This document shows, in pieces, positions 1 through 7,966 of a DNA stretch of 43,751 nt. Under the pieces are notes generated by a model. The model saw only the letters and a list, made by a program, of their open reading frames with translations. It was not told where the DNA came from and searched no databases. Origin of the DNA: Haloferax profundi. Its GTDB lineage: Archaea; Halobacteriota; Halobacteria; Halobacteriales; Haloferacaceae. The stretch spans positions 1 to 43,751 of the forward strand of contig NZ_LOPV01000171.1 of the NCBI RefSeq assembly GCF_001469865.1, given 5' to 3'. Every line of letters starts with the position of its first letter. The stretch's first letter is position 1. A program made the translations under genes and the position numbers.

Positions 1-11
1 TAGCTTTACTC

Positions 12-281
12 GTGCAACCAGTCGAGCGAACGAATCCGGAGGGTGTCGACTACGGGTGGGTCATGCAGATGACCTTCGTCACGACGATTCTCGTCGGGTC
101 GCCCATCGTGGCACTCCTCTCGTTGAACACCACGCTCCCGACGTGGGGCGCACGCGCGGCGTTCGCCATCCGAATCGGTGCAGTCATCTGGTTCGTGACC
201 GCCATCGCCCTGTTCGTCTACGCGAAGCGGACCAACGCCGGCGACGGCGGGTCGTCGCCCGAGGCGGACGCCGAGAACTGA
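12..281 (+). CDS. Small two-helix membrane protein (DUF5822-like)
   Basis: An 89-residue protein with two hydrophobic stretches at about residues 17-38 and 49-71 and an acidic polar tail, so probably a small integral membrane protein with no known reaction. The N-terminal text ERTNPEGVDYGWVMQ matches my memory of the haloarchaeal DUF5822 family, unchecked. The first start codon in the window is GTG at 12. The three codons before it are open, so the true start could lie just outside the window. It is followed 53 nt later by the eIF2B-like gene on the same strand. Confidence 0.7.
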   Translation: MQPVERTNPEGVDYGWVMQMTFVTTILVGSPIVALLSLNTTLPTWGARAAFAIRIGAVIWFVTAIALFVYAKRTNAGDGGSSPEADAEN

Positions 282-334
282 CACGTCTGCCCCTGTCCCG
301 GAAACTCTTTCACACGATACGCAGAGGTTCTCGT

Positions 335-1183
335 ATGATAGACGAGACCATCGAGGAGATTCGTGAGATGCAGACACATAGCTCCTCGGTCGTCGCCGTC
401 AAGGCCACGCAGTCGCTCGCGGAGTTGACCGAACGCGACTACGCGACCGTCGAGGAGTTCGAGCGTGACCTCGAACGAAACGTCGGCGCACTCAAGCGCG
501 CGAACCCGTCGCACGCGTCCCTCTACAACGCGCTGCAAGACGTCCTCCGGAGCGTGCAAGGTGAGACGGACACGTTCGAAGACGCACGCGAACTCACCCT
601 CGACACCATCGACCGCGTCGTCGAGAGCGTCGAGATGGGCAAGAGTCGTGCCGCCGAGAACGCGGCGACGACTATCAACGATGGCGACACGTTCCTCACA
701 CACGACTACTCGTCGACTGTGATGGAAGCGGTCGAACTCGCTGTCGACGACGGTGCAGAACTGACTGCCTACGTCACGGAGGCCCGTCCGCGCTTCCTCG
801 GCCGGAAGTTCGCCCGTGAACTCGCCGCCATCGACGGCGTCGAACCGCACCTGATGGTCGACGGCGCGTCCGGCATGTTCCTCGCCGAGTGCGACCGAGT
901 CATCATCGGGATGGACTGCATCGTCGAAGAGACGCTGTACAACCGCATCGGGACCTTCCCACTCGTCGCGACGGCCAACAAGATGGACGTCCCCGTCACC
1001 GTCGTCGGGTCGAGTACGAAAGTCGTCGACGGCGGGTTCCGCTTCGAGAACGAGATTCGCTCGCCCAGCGAGGTCATGCTCGAACCCGTCGAAGGTATCG
1101 AGTTAGAGAACCCCGCCTACGACGCGACGCCTGTCGAACTCATCGACCAGGTCATCACCGACGAAGGCCTCGTCGAGTTCTGA
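335..1183 (+). CDS. eIF2B alpha/beta/delta-family protein (R15P isomerase-like)
   Basis: A 282-aa member of the eIF2B/methylthioribose-1-phosphate isomerase/ribose-1,5-bisphosphate isomerase superfamily. Visible family elements are EARPRFLGRKFA (149-160), the GMDC...NRIGTF segment (192-208) and the C-terminal NPAYDATPVELID (259-271). Archaeal R15P isomerases use a Cys in the T-H-C segment and an Asp in the G-A/M-D segment. Here the first reads THDYSS (122-127), with Asp in place of Cys, while the second Asp (194) is kept. The isomerase reaction of archaeal AMP metabolism is therefore doubtful, and a regulatory or different sugar-phosphate role is possible. The ATG at 335 starts the family-typical N-terminus; longer open frames upstream run over the preceding gene and look spurious. 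Confidence 0.85.
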   Translation: MIDETIEEIREMQTHSSSVVAVKATQSLAELTERDYATVEEFERDLERNVGALKRANPSHASLYNALQDVLRSVQGETDTFEDARELTLDTIDRVVESVEMGKSRAAENAATTINDGDTFLTHDYSSTVMEAVELAVDDGAELTAYVTEARPRFLGRKFARELAAIDGVEPHLMVDGASGMFLAECDRVIIGMDCIVEETLYNRIGTFPLVATANKMDVPVTVVGSSTKVVDGGFRFENEIRSPSEVMLEPVEGIELENPAYDATPVELIDQVITDEGLVEF

Positions 1184-1192
1184 TTCCCTCTC

Positions 1193-2311
1193 CTATTCGA
1201 GACTGACCCACTCGCCAGTCTCGCCAGAGCGCTCGATTGCATCGAGCACCTGCTGGACTTCGTAGGCGTCCTCGAACGACGGGTGGAACTCGCCATCCTC
1301 GGCAGCAGCAGTCAAGAACTCGTAGTTCTCGTGGACGAAGGTGTGTTCCCACCCGATGACGTGGCCCGGTGGCCACCAGTGGTCCACGTAGGGGTCGGTT
1401 TCGTCGGTGACGAGTACCGTCTCGTAGCCACGGGAATCGCCCGTCTTGACCTCCAACTCGTTGAGGCGTTCGAGCGAGAACGTCAGACTCCCCTCGGACC
1501 CGTGAATCTCGATAGTGTGGTCGTTCTTGTGGCCGTTGGCGAAGCGAGAGGCTTCGAACGACCCGACAGCGCCGTTTTCGAACTCGGCCTGTGCGGTGTA
1601 GGCGTCGTCCACCGTGACCGGTTTGTACTCGTCCGTGTCGGGGACGGGGCGTTCCTCGACGAACGTCTGGAGGTGCCCGGAGACGCGTTCGATGTCGCCG
1701 GCGACGTTCCCGACGAGGAACCGTGCGAGGTCCACCGTGTGCGCGCCGAGGTCACCGAGTGCGCCGGACCCGGCGAGGTCCTTGTCCATGCGCCACGCCC
1801 ACGGCGCTTCGGGGTCGACCAGCCAGTCTTGGAGGTAGCGGCCGCGGACGTGGTGAATCTCGCCGAGTTCGCCGTCTTCGATGAGACCTTTCGCGTACTG
1901 GATGGCCGGGACGAAGCGGTAGTTGAACGCGCACCCGGCGACACCGTCGGCGTCGCGGGCGGCGTCACGCATCTCTTCAGCCTCTTCGAGCGTCGGCGCG
2001 AGCGGTTTCTCACAGAAGACGTGTGCGCCCGCTTCGAGTGCGGCGATAGAGGGTTCGGCGTGGAGGTGGTTCGGGCCGAGATTGTAGAACACGTCCACGT
2101 CGTCGACGACGTCGCGCCAGTCGGTAGCCGTCGATTCGAAGCCGAACCGGTCGGCGGCGTCGGCGAGGGCTTCTTCGTCGCGGCCGACGATGACGGAACG
2201 CTCTACTTCAGGTGCCTCGGGGAAGAACATCGGGAGGCGCGCGAGGGCGTTGGAGTGGGCTTTGCCCATGAAGCGGTAGCCGAGGACGCCGACTTTGAGG
2301 GGGTCAGTCAT
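1193..2311 (-). CDS. Gfo/Idh/MocA-family NAD(P)-dependent oxidoreductase
   Basis: A 372-aa dehydrogenase. The N-terminal Rossmann fold has a variant dinucleotide loop GYRFMG (11-16) and the family EKP signature at 101-103 (CEKPLA). The rest is the alpha/beta substrate domain typical of glucose-fructose, inositol and related sugar dehydrogenases. The substrate cannot be read from sequence. A strong Shine-Dalgarno (complement of 2316-2323, GGAGGTGG) sits 4 nt before the ATG, consistent with translation inside a polycistronic mRNA. It lies downstream of the TIM-barrel isomerase gene in the same orientation, so the pair probably acts on one sugar or cyclitol. The first 43 nt of the gene are repeated at 2439-2481. 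Confidence 0.9.
   Translation of the reverse strand: MTDPLKVGVLGYRFMGKAHSNALARLPMFFPEAPEVERSVIVGRDEEALADAADRFGFESTATDWRDVVDDVDVFYNLGPNHLHAEPSIAALEAGAHVFCEKPLAPTLEEAEEMRDAARDADGVAGCAFNYRFVPAIQYAKGLIEDGELGEIHHVRGRYLQDWLVDPEAPWAWRMDKDLAGSGALGDLGAHTVDLARFLVGNVAGDIERVSGHLQTFVEERPVPDTDEYKPVTVDDAYTAQAEFENGAVGSFEASRFANGHKNDHTIEIHGSEGSLTFSLERLNELEVKTGDSRGYETVLVTDETDPYVDHWWPPGHVIGWEHTFVHENYEFLTAAAEDGEFHPSFEDAYEVQQVLDAIERSGETGEWVSLE
2269..2311. repeat. Direct repeat copy A (5' end of oxidoreductase gene)
   Basis: 43 bp that recur at 2439-2481 with a single mismatch (G at 2307 versus C at 2477), 170 bp apart. This copy is the functional start of the Gfo/Idh/MocA gene. Confidence 0.95.
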
Positions 2312-2481
2312 CGTGCCACCTCCAAAACCGAATCATTACCGCGAGCGAGGCCGGAGGCCGAGTCTCGCGGCACTTTTTGGTCCAGATTTTTGCGGTGAGT
2401 GGGTCGCGAAGCGGCCCCGAACCGGAAAAAGGTGGGCCTGAAGCGGTAGCCGAGGACGCCGACTTTGAGGGGGTCACTCAT
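2308..2481 (-). CDS. 57-aa ORF starting with a duplicated oxidoreductase N-terminus; probable gene remnant
   Basis: An open frame of 57 codons begins with ATG 7 nt after the TIM-barrel stop codon. Its first 14 residues, MSDPLKVGVLGYRF, equal the start of the neighbouring Gfo/Idh/MocA protein except for one Thr/Ser change. The remaining 43 residues (beginning RPTFFRF) resemble nothing I know. Its TGA overlaps the ATG of the oxidoreductase by ATGA, so it could be translationally coupled. Best explanation: what is left after a tandem copy of the oxidoreductase gene collapsed or partially duplicated. A genuine small protein or leader peptide is less likely. Confidence 0.4.
   Translation of the reverse strand: MSDPLKVGVLGYRFRPTFFRFGAASRPTHRKNLDQKVPRDSASGLARGNDSVLEVAR
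2439..2481. repeat. Direct repeat copy B (duplicated gene start)
   Basis: Second copy of the 43-bp oxidoreductase 5' end, placed directly after the TIM-barrel gene where a next operon gene would start. The similarity stops abruptly on both sides. Confidence 0.95.
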
Positions 2482-2487
2482 ACAGAA

Positions 2488-3456
2488 TCACTCCGCCCAG
2501 TAGGCGTCGCCCGGTTGCGTCTCGAAGACGGCGCGCGAGAGTACGTCGACGGCCTTCTCCAGTCCCTCGTTCGAGGAGGTGAGCGCGTCTTCGTGTTCGA
2601 TGGAGAGCGCACCCTCGTAGCCGACCATCCGGAGCGTGGAGACCACGTCCTTCCAGTGTTCTTCGCCGTGGCCGTAGCCGATAGAGCGGAAGAGCCACGA
2701 GCGGTCTGCGGTGTCGGCGTAGGAGGTGGTGTCGAGCACGCCTTTGACCTTCGCGTGGTGGTCGTACACCTTCGTGTCCTTCGCGTGGAAGTGGTGGATG
2801 GCGTCGTGGTCCCCGAGGAAGCGGATGGCCTCGGTGATGTCGATGTCCTGCCAGTAGAGGTGCGAGGGGTCGAAGTTCGCACCGATGCGCTCGTTGGTCG
2901 CCTCGCGGAGTTTCAGCATGCCCGTCGGTTCGTAGACGAGCATGTTGGGGTGCATCTCGATAGCCATATCCACGCCGTGGTCGTCGGCGAACGCGGCGAG
3001 GTCCGACCAGTAGTCGATGGCGACGTCCCACTGGTACTCGTGGGCGTCGGCGTGCTCTGTCGGCCACGGCGCGGTAATCCAGTTCGGAACCTCGTCGTTC
3101 GGGCCGCCGGCGGGGAGGCCGGAGAAACAGGTGACGGTGTTCACGCCGAGTGCGTCGGCGAGTTCGATGGCTTCACGGAGTTCCGCGTCCGCGTCGGCCG
3201 CCGTCTCCTCGTCCGGGTGGAGCGGGTTGTTGTGGGTCGCCAGCGCGCTGATTTGCATGTCGCGTTCCTCGACGGCGGCGAGGAGTTCGGCTTGCGCGTC
3301 GTCGTCGCCGAGGACGGTGGTTCGGTCCACGTGGTCTTCGCCCGGCCACCCGCCGACGCCGAGTTCGACGCCCGTGACGCCGATTCCCGACAGGTAGTCG
3401 AGGGCGTCTTCGAGTGATTCGTTCCCCAGTGGGACAGTGAGCACTCCGATGTACAT
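2488..3456 (-). CDS. Sugar phosphate isomerase/epimerase-type TIM barrel
   Basis: A 322-aa protein of the xylose-isomerase-like/AP-endonuclease-2 TIM-barrel superfamily, which isomerises or epimerises sugars or cyclitol derivatives using a divalent metal. Strand-end metal-binding motifs appear in order: VELGVGG near residue 30, AIEMHPN, NFDPSHLYWQ, HFHAKDTK and SIEHED. Start chosen at the ATG at 3456, because MYIGVLTVPLG opens the first barrel strand and a T-rich box (3481-3491) sits about 28 nt upstream, suggesting a leaderless mRNA. The open frame continues upstream to 4161 but that extension is Arg-rich shadow sequence. Substrate unknown; the co-directional oxidoreductase suggests a sugar or inositol pathway. 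Confidence 0.88.
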   Translation of the reverse strand: MYIGVLTVPLGNESLEDALDYLSGIGVTGVELGVGGWPGEDHVDRTTVLGDDDAQAELLAAVEERDMQISALATHNNPLHPDEETAADADAELREAIELADALGVNTVTCFSGLPAGGPNDEVPNWITAPWPTEHADAHEYQWDVAIDYWSDLAAFADDHGVDMAIEMHPNMLVYEPTGMLKLREATNERIGANFDPSHLYWQDIDITEAIRFLGDHDAIHHFHAKDTKVYDHHAKVKGVLDTTSYADTADRSWLFRSIGYGHGEEHWKDVVSTLRMVGYEGALSIEHEDALTSSNEGLEKAVDVLSRAVFETQPGDAYWAE

Positions 3457-3480
3457 ACGCGGCCCTACTACTACGAAGCG

Positions 3481-3491
3481 AATAAAAATTA
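3481..3491 (-). promoter_or_regulatory. TATA box for TIM-barrel isomerase gene
   Basis: On the minus strand this reads TAATTTTTATT. It is centred about 28-30 nt before the ATG at 3456 and supports that start and a leaderless transcript. Confidence 0.6.
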
Positions 3492-3575
3492 AGGATACGA
3501 GCAAGGTCGGAGTGGACGGTTCGGGGGCGGCGCTCACCGGGTGGATACGGGGACAGCAATCGATGTGCAGGCAGA

Positions 3576-4052
3576 TTACCGTCGCAGGAACTCGGAGAGT
3601 CGCTCTCGGAGACTCGCTTCTTCGCCGAGGCGGAGATAGTACGACGCGCCGCCATCTTCGTAGTAGTTCTCGATGCGTCGCTGGACTTCGAAGCCCATCG
3701 CCTCGTAGAAGTCGAGGGCGTTCCGGTTCGTCGTTCGAGCGTGGCAGGTCACGACCGGGTGCTCTTTGGCGACTTCGGCGACGAGACGTTTCCCGTAGCC
3801 CTTGCCGCGGGCCTCGGGCGAGACTGCGAGAAAGAGGATGTAGCCGTCGCGTCGTGTCGACGCGAAGGCGACGAGTGCGTCGTTTTCGAAGAGGAGATAG
3901 GTCGCCGACCGACGGTAGGCGTCCATGAAGAACCCACGGCGTTGCTTCAGGAGGCCCTCGTTGACCCGGATGTCTTCTTTGAGGGCCCACGCCGTCTCGG
4001 CGTACTCGGTCTCGCCGGGGCCGTCGATTCGCATCTCCACGTTGACGCTCAC
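3576..4052 (-). CDS. GNAT-family N-acetyltransferase
   Basis: A 158-aa acetyltransferase. Acetyl-CoA-binding motif A is visible as LAVSPEARGKGYGKRLV (75-91), followed by the NRNALDFYEAMGF segment (109-121) typical of RimI-like enzymes. The acceptor is unknown; it could be a protein N-terminus or a small molecule. The start is taken as GTG at 4052 because a TATA-like box lies 26 nt upstream. The next ATG (4034) would remove only six residues. The longer frame to 4142 would place the promoter inside the coding region. It is divergent from the archease gene. Confidence 0.85.
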   Translation of the reverse strand: MSVNVEMRIDGPGETEYAETAWALKEDIRVNEGLLKQRRGFFMDAYRRSATYLLFENDALVAFASTRRDGYILFLAVSPEARGKGYGKRLVAEVAKEHPVVTCHARTTNRNALDFYEAMGFEVQRRIENYYEDGGASYYLRLGEEASLRERLSEFLRR

Positions 4053-4073
4053 ATCCCGTGGTAACCGGAGCGA

Positions 4074-4082
4074 GAATATAAC
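4074..4082 (-). promoter_or_regulatory. TATA box for GNAT gene
   Basis: The minus strand reads GTTATATTC, centred 26 nt upstream of GTG 4052. It decides the start codon in favour of a leaderless GTG. Confidence 0.65.
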
Positions 4083-4208
4083 TCCACCGTCCGTCAGGAC
4101 AGGCCACAAGCACGAAAGAACCCGCGAGGTATCGCCGGCCACGACGACTGGCGAGAATCACGACGACCGACCGAAAGGACGAGGGTACACCCCACCCCTC
4201 TAGTGAAT

Positions 4209-4619
4209 ATGGGATTCACACTCCGCGAACACACCGCCGACGTGGCCGTCGAGGCCGACGGCCCGAGTCTAGGGGCCGTCTTCGCCGCCGTCGCCGACGG
4301 TCTCGCGGCGGCGATGTGCGACGACATTCCCGAGACTGGCGAGCGATTCTCGCTCTCTGTCCGCGCCGAGAGTCGCGAGGCGGCGTTGTTCGACTATCTC
4401 GACCAACTCATCTACGAACGCGACGTTCGGGGGGTTCTCCCTGTTGCGCACGAAGCGACAGTCCAGCAGGACGGAGACGAGTGGGTCGTCGACGCCTCTG
4501 CTCGTGGTGTTCCCTTCGCCGACGTAGAGGCCCGCGACGTGAAGGCAGTCACCTACTCCGAGATGCGACTCGACCCGACCAACGATGGGTGGGAGTCGTA
4601 CGTCGTCTTCGACGTGTAA
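4209..4619 (+). CDS. Archease, activator of RNA ligase RtcB
   Basis: A 136-aa archease. The N-terminal REHTADVAVEADG (6-18) and the C-terminal VKAVTYSEM...VVFDV, with its conserved acidic residues, are the family signature. In archaea, archease accelerates guanylylation and turnover of RtcB, the ligase that seals tRNA exons after intron removal; the rtcB gene lies 1.3 kb downstream on the same strand. The ATG at 4209 is preferred over the GTG two codons earlier because the family starts with an aromatic-rich strand right after Met. A hairpin followed by a T-run (4651-4678) may end this transcript before the next gene. Confidence 0.93.
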   Translation: MGFTLREHTADVAVEADGPSLGAVFAAVADGLAAAMCDDIPETGERFSLSVRAESREAALFDYLDQLIYERDVRGVLPVAHEATVQQDGDEWVVDASARGVPFADVEARDVKAVTYSEMRLDPTNDGWESYVVFDV

Positions 4620-4650
4620 TTCGCGTATTCTATCGTTTCATACCTTCTCT

Positions 4651-4678
4651 CTCCCGTTCGCGGGCGAATTTTTCCCTC
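4651..4678 (+). terminator. Possible hairpin plus T-run after archease
   Basis: A CCCG-TTCG-CGGG stem-loop is followed by CGAATTTTTCC, a plausible archaeal termination site. The same AT-rich tract could also serve as the TATA box of the DoxX-like gene, since it lies about 40 nt upstream of it. Confidence 0.4.
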
Positions 4679-4710
4679 GACGTTATCCCGTCTCCGCCGT
4701 AGTGTCAAGC

Positions 4711-5817
4711 ATGTCCTCCGCCGTTCGACGTGCGACCACGCTAAGTGGACTCGTCGCCCTCCTCGCACTTGCCACGGGGACGGTGAGCGCACACGTCAAG
4801 TACGTGACTCCGGGGAGTGACCCCGTCGAAGTCGCCGTATTCCTCGCCGACGCGCTGACGAACCCGTTCAACCTCGCTGTCCTCACTGCAGGCGCACTTG
4901 GCACCATCACCGCCGGCCTCGTCTATCTCAGATTCCGACCGTTTCCGAACGACGTTCGCGTGTTCCGCCGCACGCTCCAGTCGTACGAGGACCGCTTGCC
5001 GTGGCTTCTCCGCCTCGCAGTCGGACTTCCGTTGGTCGGGGCGGGGTTCTCGGGCTACTTCTTCTCGCCCGTCGTCCAACCTGCTGCCCCCGTCTTCGTC
5101 CGCCTGTTCGGCATCACCATCGGGTTCCTCCTCCTGTTCGGGTTCGGGACTCGACTCGTCGCCGCCGTGGGTCTCGTGTCGTACCTCGTCGCGCTCGCCG
5201 TCGAGCCTGCGCTCCTTCTCGCGTTCGAGTACGTCCCCGGGTTCCTCGCGATTGCGCTCGTCGGCGGTGGGCGACCCAGTGCCGACCACGTCGTCGCCTC
5301 TATGGCAGCAGACGGCCAGACCGTATATTCACGCATCGACCCGTTCTATCGCCGCGTGGCGCTCCCGTTCGTCGAGCGGACGCGTCACCTCGAAGCGTAC
5401 GTCCCCACGATTCTCCGCGTCGGCCTCGGACTCACCTTCGTCTACCTCGGTGTCGCACAGAAACTGATGGAACCCGGTGATGCACTCGCCGTCGTCGCCA
5501 AGTACGACCTCACGGCCGTCGTGCCCGTCGCACCCGAACTGTGGGTCGTCGGTGCGGGGTTGACCGAGCTTCTCGTCGGCGTCCTCCTCATCGTCGGGGC
5601 GTTCACGCGCGCGGCGTCTGGTGTCGCGTTCCTGCTCTTCACGACGACGCTCTTCGGCCTCCCAGACGACCCCGTCCTCGCGCACATCTCGTTGTTCGGG
5701 CTCGTCTCGGCGCTCCTCGTGACCGGCGGTGGGCCGTATTCGGTGGATGCGGCACTCCACGAGACCGCGAGTCGGACAGACACCGACGTGCCACCGGGGC
5801 CTACGAAGGGCGACTGA
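4711..5817 (+). CDS. DoxX-like multi-spanning membrane protein
   Basis: A 368-aa integral membrane protein. It has an N-terminal hydrophobic signal-like segment (about 9-28), several further helices, and in the C-terminal half a DoxX/SURF4-like four-helix unit (LRVGLGLTFVYLGVAQKLMEP...GAGLTELLVGVLLIVGAFTR). DoxX-family proteins are linked to quinone or thiosulfate redox chemistry and to thioredoxin-dependent stress responses in some organisms; the role here is unknown. The frame is open further upstream, but ATG 4711 begins the signal-like segment. It sits between archease and rtcB, with about 90 bp on each side, so it is probably not part of the RNA-repair function. Confidence 0.75.
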   Translation: MSSAVRRATTLSGLVALLALATGTVSAHVKYVTPGSDPVEVAVFLADALTNPFNLAVLTAGALGTITAGLVYLRFRPFPNDVRVFRRTLQSYEDRLPWLLRLAVGLPLVGAGFSGYFFSPVVQPAAPVFVRLFGITIGFLLLFGFGTRLVAAVGLVSYLVALAVEPALLLAFEYVPGFLAIALVGGGRPSADHVVASMAADGQTVYSRIDPFYRRVALPFVERTRHLEAYVPTILRVGLGLTFVYLGVAQKLMEPGDALAVVAKYDLTAVVPVAPELWVVGAGLTELLVGVLLIVGAFTRAASGVAFLLFTTTLFGLPDDPVLAHISLFGLVSALLVTGGGPYSVDAALHETASRTDTDVPPGPTKGD

Positions 5818-5908
5818 CCGACACCACGCCACGACGTGTTCCGCCCCGAGGAGACTGACTCGGGCGCGTGACGGAATCCTATTCAATCGCCGTCTCGATT
5901 GTTCAACT

Positions 5909-7369
5909 ATGACCACACGCGAGTTCGGCGATATCGAACTGCGACGAGTTCGCGAGCACGTCTGGGAGATTCCGCAAGAGGGCGAGATGAACGCCCCTGC
6001 GCGGATTCTTGCCTCCGAGGCACTGCTCGAACAGATTGGACAGGACAAGACGCTCGAACAGTTGCGGAACGCCACGCACCTGCCGGGAATCACGAAACAC
6101 GCCATCTGTATGCCCGACGGCCACCAAGGCTACGGGTTCCCCGTCGGCGGCGTCGGCGCGACGGACACGACTGACGGGTGTATCTCGCCGGGAGCAGTTG
6201 GCTACGACATCAACTGCGGCGTCCGCATGATGACGACGAACCTCACCTACGAGGACCTCCAGGGCAAGGAAGAAGAACTCGTAGAAGCCCTGTTCGAGGC
6301 CATCCCGTCCGGCCTCGGCGGCGGCGGTGTCGTCAAAGGTGACGCCGAGACCATCGACGACATCCTCGCTCGCGGGATGCAGTGGGCACTCGACGAAGGC
6401 TACGCCACCGAAGACGACCTGGCCCACTGCGAAGACGAAGGCTTCCGCGACGACGCGCACCCGGAGTACGTCTCGCAGAAGGCGAAAGACCGTGGCCGGA
6501 ACCAAATCGGGAGTCTCGGGTCCGGTAACCACTTCCTCGAAGTCCAGCGTGTCACCGACATCTACCGCGACGACGTCGCCGAGTCGTTCGGTCTCGAAGC
6601 GGACCAAATCGTCGTCCTCATCCACTGTGGGTCCCGCGGTCTCGGCCACCAGACCTGTACGGATTACCTGCGACGCATCGAGAAGGAACACAACGACCTG
6701 CTGGACGAACTCCCCGACAAGGAACTCGCCGCCGCACCCGCCGGGTCAAAACTGGCTGAAGAGTACTACGGCGCGATGTGCGCCGCCATCAACTTCGCGT
6801 GGGTGAACCGGCAACTCATCATGCACCGCACGCGCGAGGTGTTCGCCGACGTGTTCGACCGCGACTGGCGCGACATGGAGATGCGTCTGCTCTACGACGT
6901 CGCACACAACATCGCCAAGAAAGAAGTCCACGACGTCGACGGCAAGGAGCGAGAACTCTACGTCCACCGAAAAGGTGCGACCAGAGCGTTCCCCGCCGGA
7001 CGGCCCGAACTCCCGCCGGCGTACGCCGACGTGGGACAACCGGTCATCATCCCCGGCAGCATGGGCGCTGGAAGCTACGTCCTCCGAGGCGGCGAGAAGT
7101 CACTCGACCTCACGTTCGGGTCCACCGCTCACGGTGCGGGCCGATTGATGAGTCGGACGAAGGCGAAACAGGAGTACTGGGGCGAGACAGTCCAAGACGA
7201 ACTCCGCGAGCAAGAGAAGATATACGTGAAGGCACAGTCGGGTGCGACGGTGGCAGAAGAGGCACCGGGAGTCTACAAAGACGTGGACGAAGTCGTCCGC
7301 GTCTCCGACGAGTTGGGCATCGGCGACAAAGTCGCGCGGACGTTCCCGGTCTGTAACATCAAAGGCTGA
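5909..7369 (+). CDS. rtcB: tRNA-splicing RNA ligase RtcB
   Basis: A 486-aa RtcB, which joins 2',3'-cyclic phosphate (or 3'-phosphate) and 5'-OH RNA ends using GTP and Mn2+, the tRNA-exon ligase of archaea. Visible motifs: DGHQGYGFPVGG (70-81), the metal-binding Cys in GYDINCGVR (C103), HCGSRGLGH in the middle, and the C-terminal GSMGAGSYVLRG...TAHGAGRLMSR, which carries the guanylylated His. Many archaeal rtcB genes carry an intein; this one has the uninterrupted length. ATG 5909 gives the canonical N-terminus (MTTREFGDIEL). It is on the same strand as archease. Confidence 0.96.
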   Translation: MTTREFGDIELRRVREHVWEIPQEGEMNAPARILASEALLEQIGQDKTLEQLRNATHLPGITKHAICMPDGHQGYGFPVGGVGATDTTDGCISPGAVGYDINCGVRMMTTNLTYEDLQGKEEELVEALFEAIPSGLGGGGVVKGDAETIDDILARGMQWALDEGYATEDDLAHCEDEGFRDDAHPEYVSQKAKDRGRNQIGSLGSGNHFLEVQRVTDIYRDDVAESFGLEADQIVVLIHCGSRGLGHQTCTDYLRRIEKEHNDLLDELPDKELAAAPAGSKLAEEYYGAMCAAINFAWVNRQLIMHRTREVFADVFDRDWRDMEMRLLYDVAHNIAKKEVHDVDGKERELYVHRKGATRAFPAGRPELPPAYADVGQPVIIPGSMGAGSYVLRGGEKSLDLTFGSTAHGAGRLMSRTKAKQEYWGETVQDELREQEKIYVKAQSGATVAEEAPGVYKDVDEVVRVSDELGIGDKVARTFPVCNIKG

Positions 7370-7375
7370 GTCGCG

Positions 7376-7816
7376 TCAGAAGTACCCCGGTCCACCGGGG
7401 CCTGCGTTCGGCCCGCGCGGACTCGGCGGTCCCTGTCCCCCGATGACGACGTAGTCGCTCTCGGGCACTGCTTCGACTTCTCGCCCGTCTTCGTACTTGA
7501 CGAACGAGAGGTAGAAGTCACGCCCGCACGGCGACGCCAGACCCGGATTTTCTACGTCGTCGGCGTCGCTCTCGACGTCAGTCCACGACACCCCCGAGGC
7601 GTCGCTCTCGCCACAGACGAAGTGGACACCGTCGGCACCTTCGAAGTCGTCGGCCGGGTCGGCGTACTCCCATCCTTCTAACGGGTACGGCGTCACCGAC
7701 TTGTCAGCGAGGTAGCCGTCGCGTTCGAGTTCGACGACGGAACCGCAGTGCGGGCAGTAGTACGAGACCGGAAATCCCATGAGAGAATCGTCGGATTCTG
7801 CGGGCTTAACGGACAC
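7376..7816 (-). CDS. Zinc-ribbon protein with Pro/Gly-rich tail, unknown function
   Basis: A 146-aa protein, or 134 aa if started at the ATG at 7780. It has an N-terminal CPHCG knuckle and later CGE and PCGRDF cysteines that could complete one or two zinc sites. The acidic middle is followed by a tail rich in Pro and Gly ending GPGGPGYF. No family is recognised with confidence. The GTG at 7816 is chosen because an ATATAAAA box (7845-7852) lies about 32 nt upstream, giving a nearly leaderless mRNA; the internal ATG directly before the zinc knuckle is a real alternative. It is convergent with rtcB, with only 6 nt between the two coding ends. Confidence 0.65.
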   Translation of the reverse strand: MSVKPAESDDSLMGFPVSYYCPHCGSVVELERDGYLADKSVTPYPLEGWEYADPADDFEGADGVHFVCGESDASGVSWTDVESDADDVENPGLASPCGRDFYLSFVKYEDGREVEAVPESDYVVIGGQGPPSPRGPNAGPGGPGYF

Positions 7817-7844
7817 GGCGGTGCGGGGTGGGTCTCTTCCTGAG

Positions 7845-7852
7845 TTTTATAT
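7845..7852 (-). promoter_or_regulatory. TATA box for zinc-ribbon gene
   Basis: The minus strand reads ATATAAAA, centred 32 nt before GTG 7816. It favours this start or one a few nucleotides downstream, not a start further upstream. Confidence 0.55.
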
Positions 7853-7966
7853 GCGATTCCGCGGCCAGACCCCGTGTGCGTTGACACCCACCGCGGGGCG
7901 GGATGCGGTTGTGCGGCACGTCGCCTCGCGGACGCCGAGTGCCGCCTGTTCGCTATTCGTTCCGAT

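Noticed and set aside
335-1183. Direct naming as ribose-1,5-bisphosphate isomerase
   Set aside because: The expected catalytic Cys is Asp, so only the family name is used.
2377-3417. 346-codon open frame opposite the TIM-barrel isomerase gene
   Set aside because: It crosses the duplicated gene start and the antisense of a clear isomerase; no domain and atypical composition.
5909-7369. Intein in RtcB
   Set aside because: The protein is 486 aa with uninterrupted motifs; no splicing blocks are visible.
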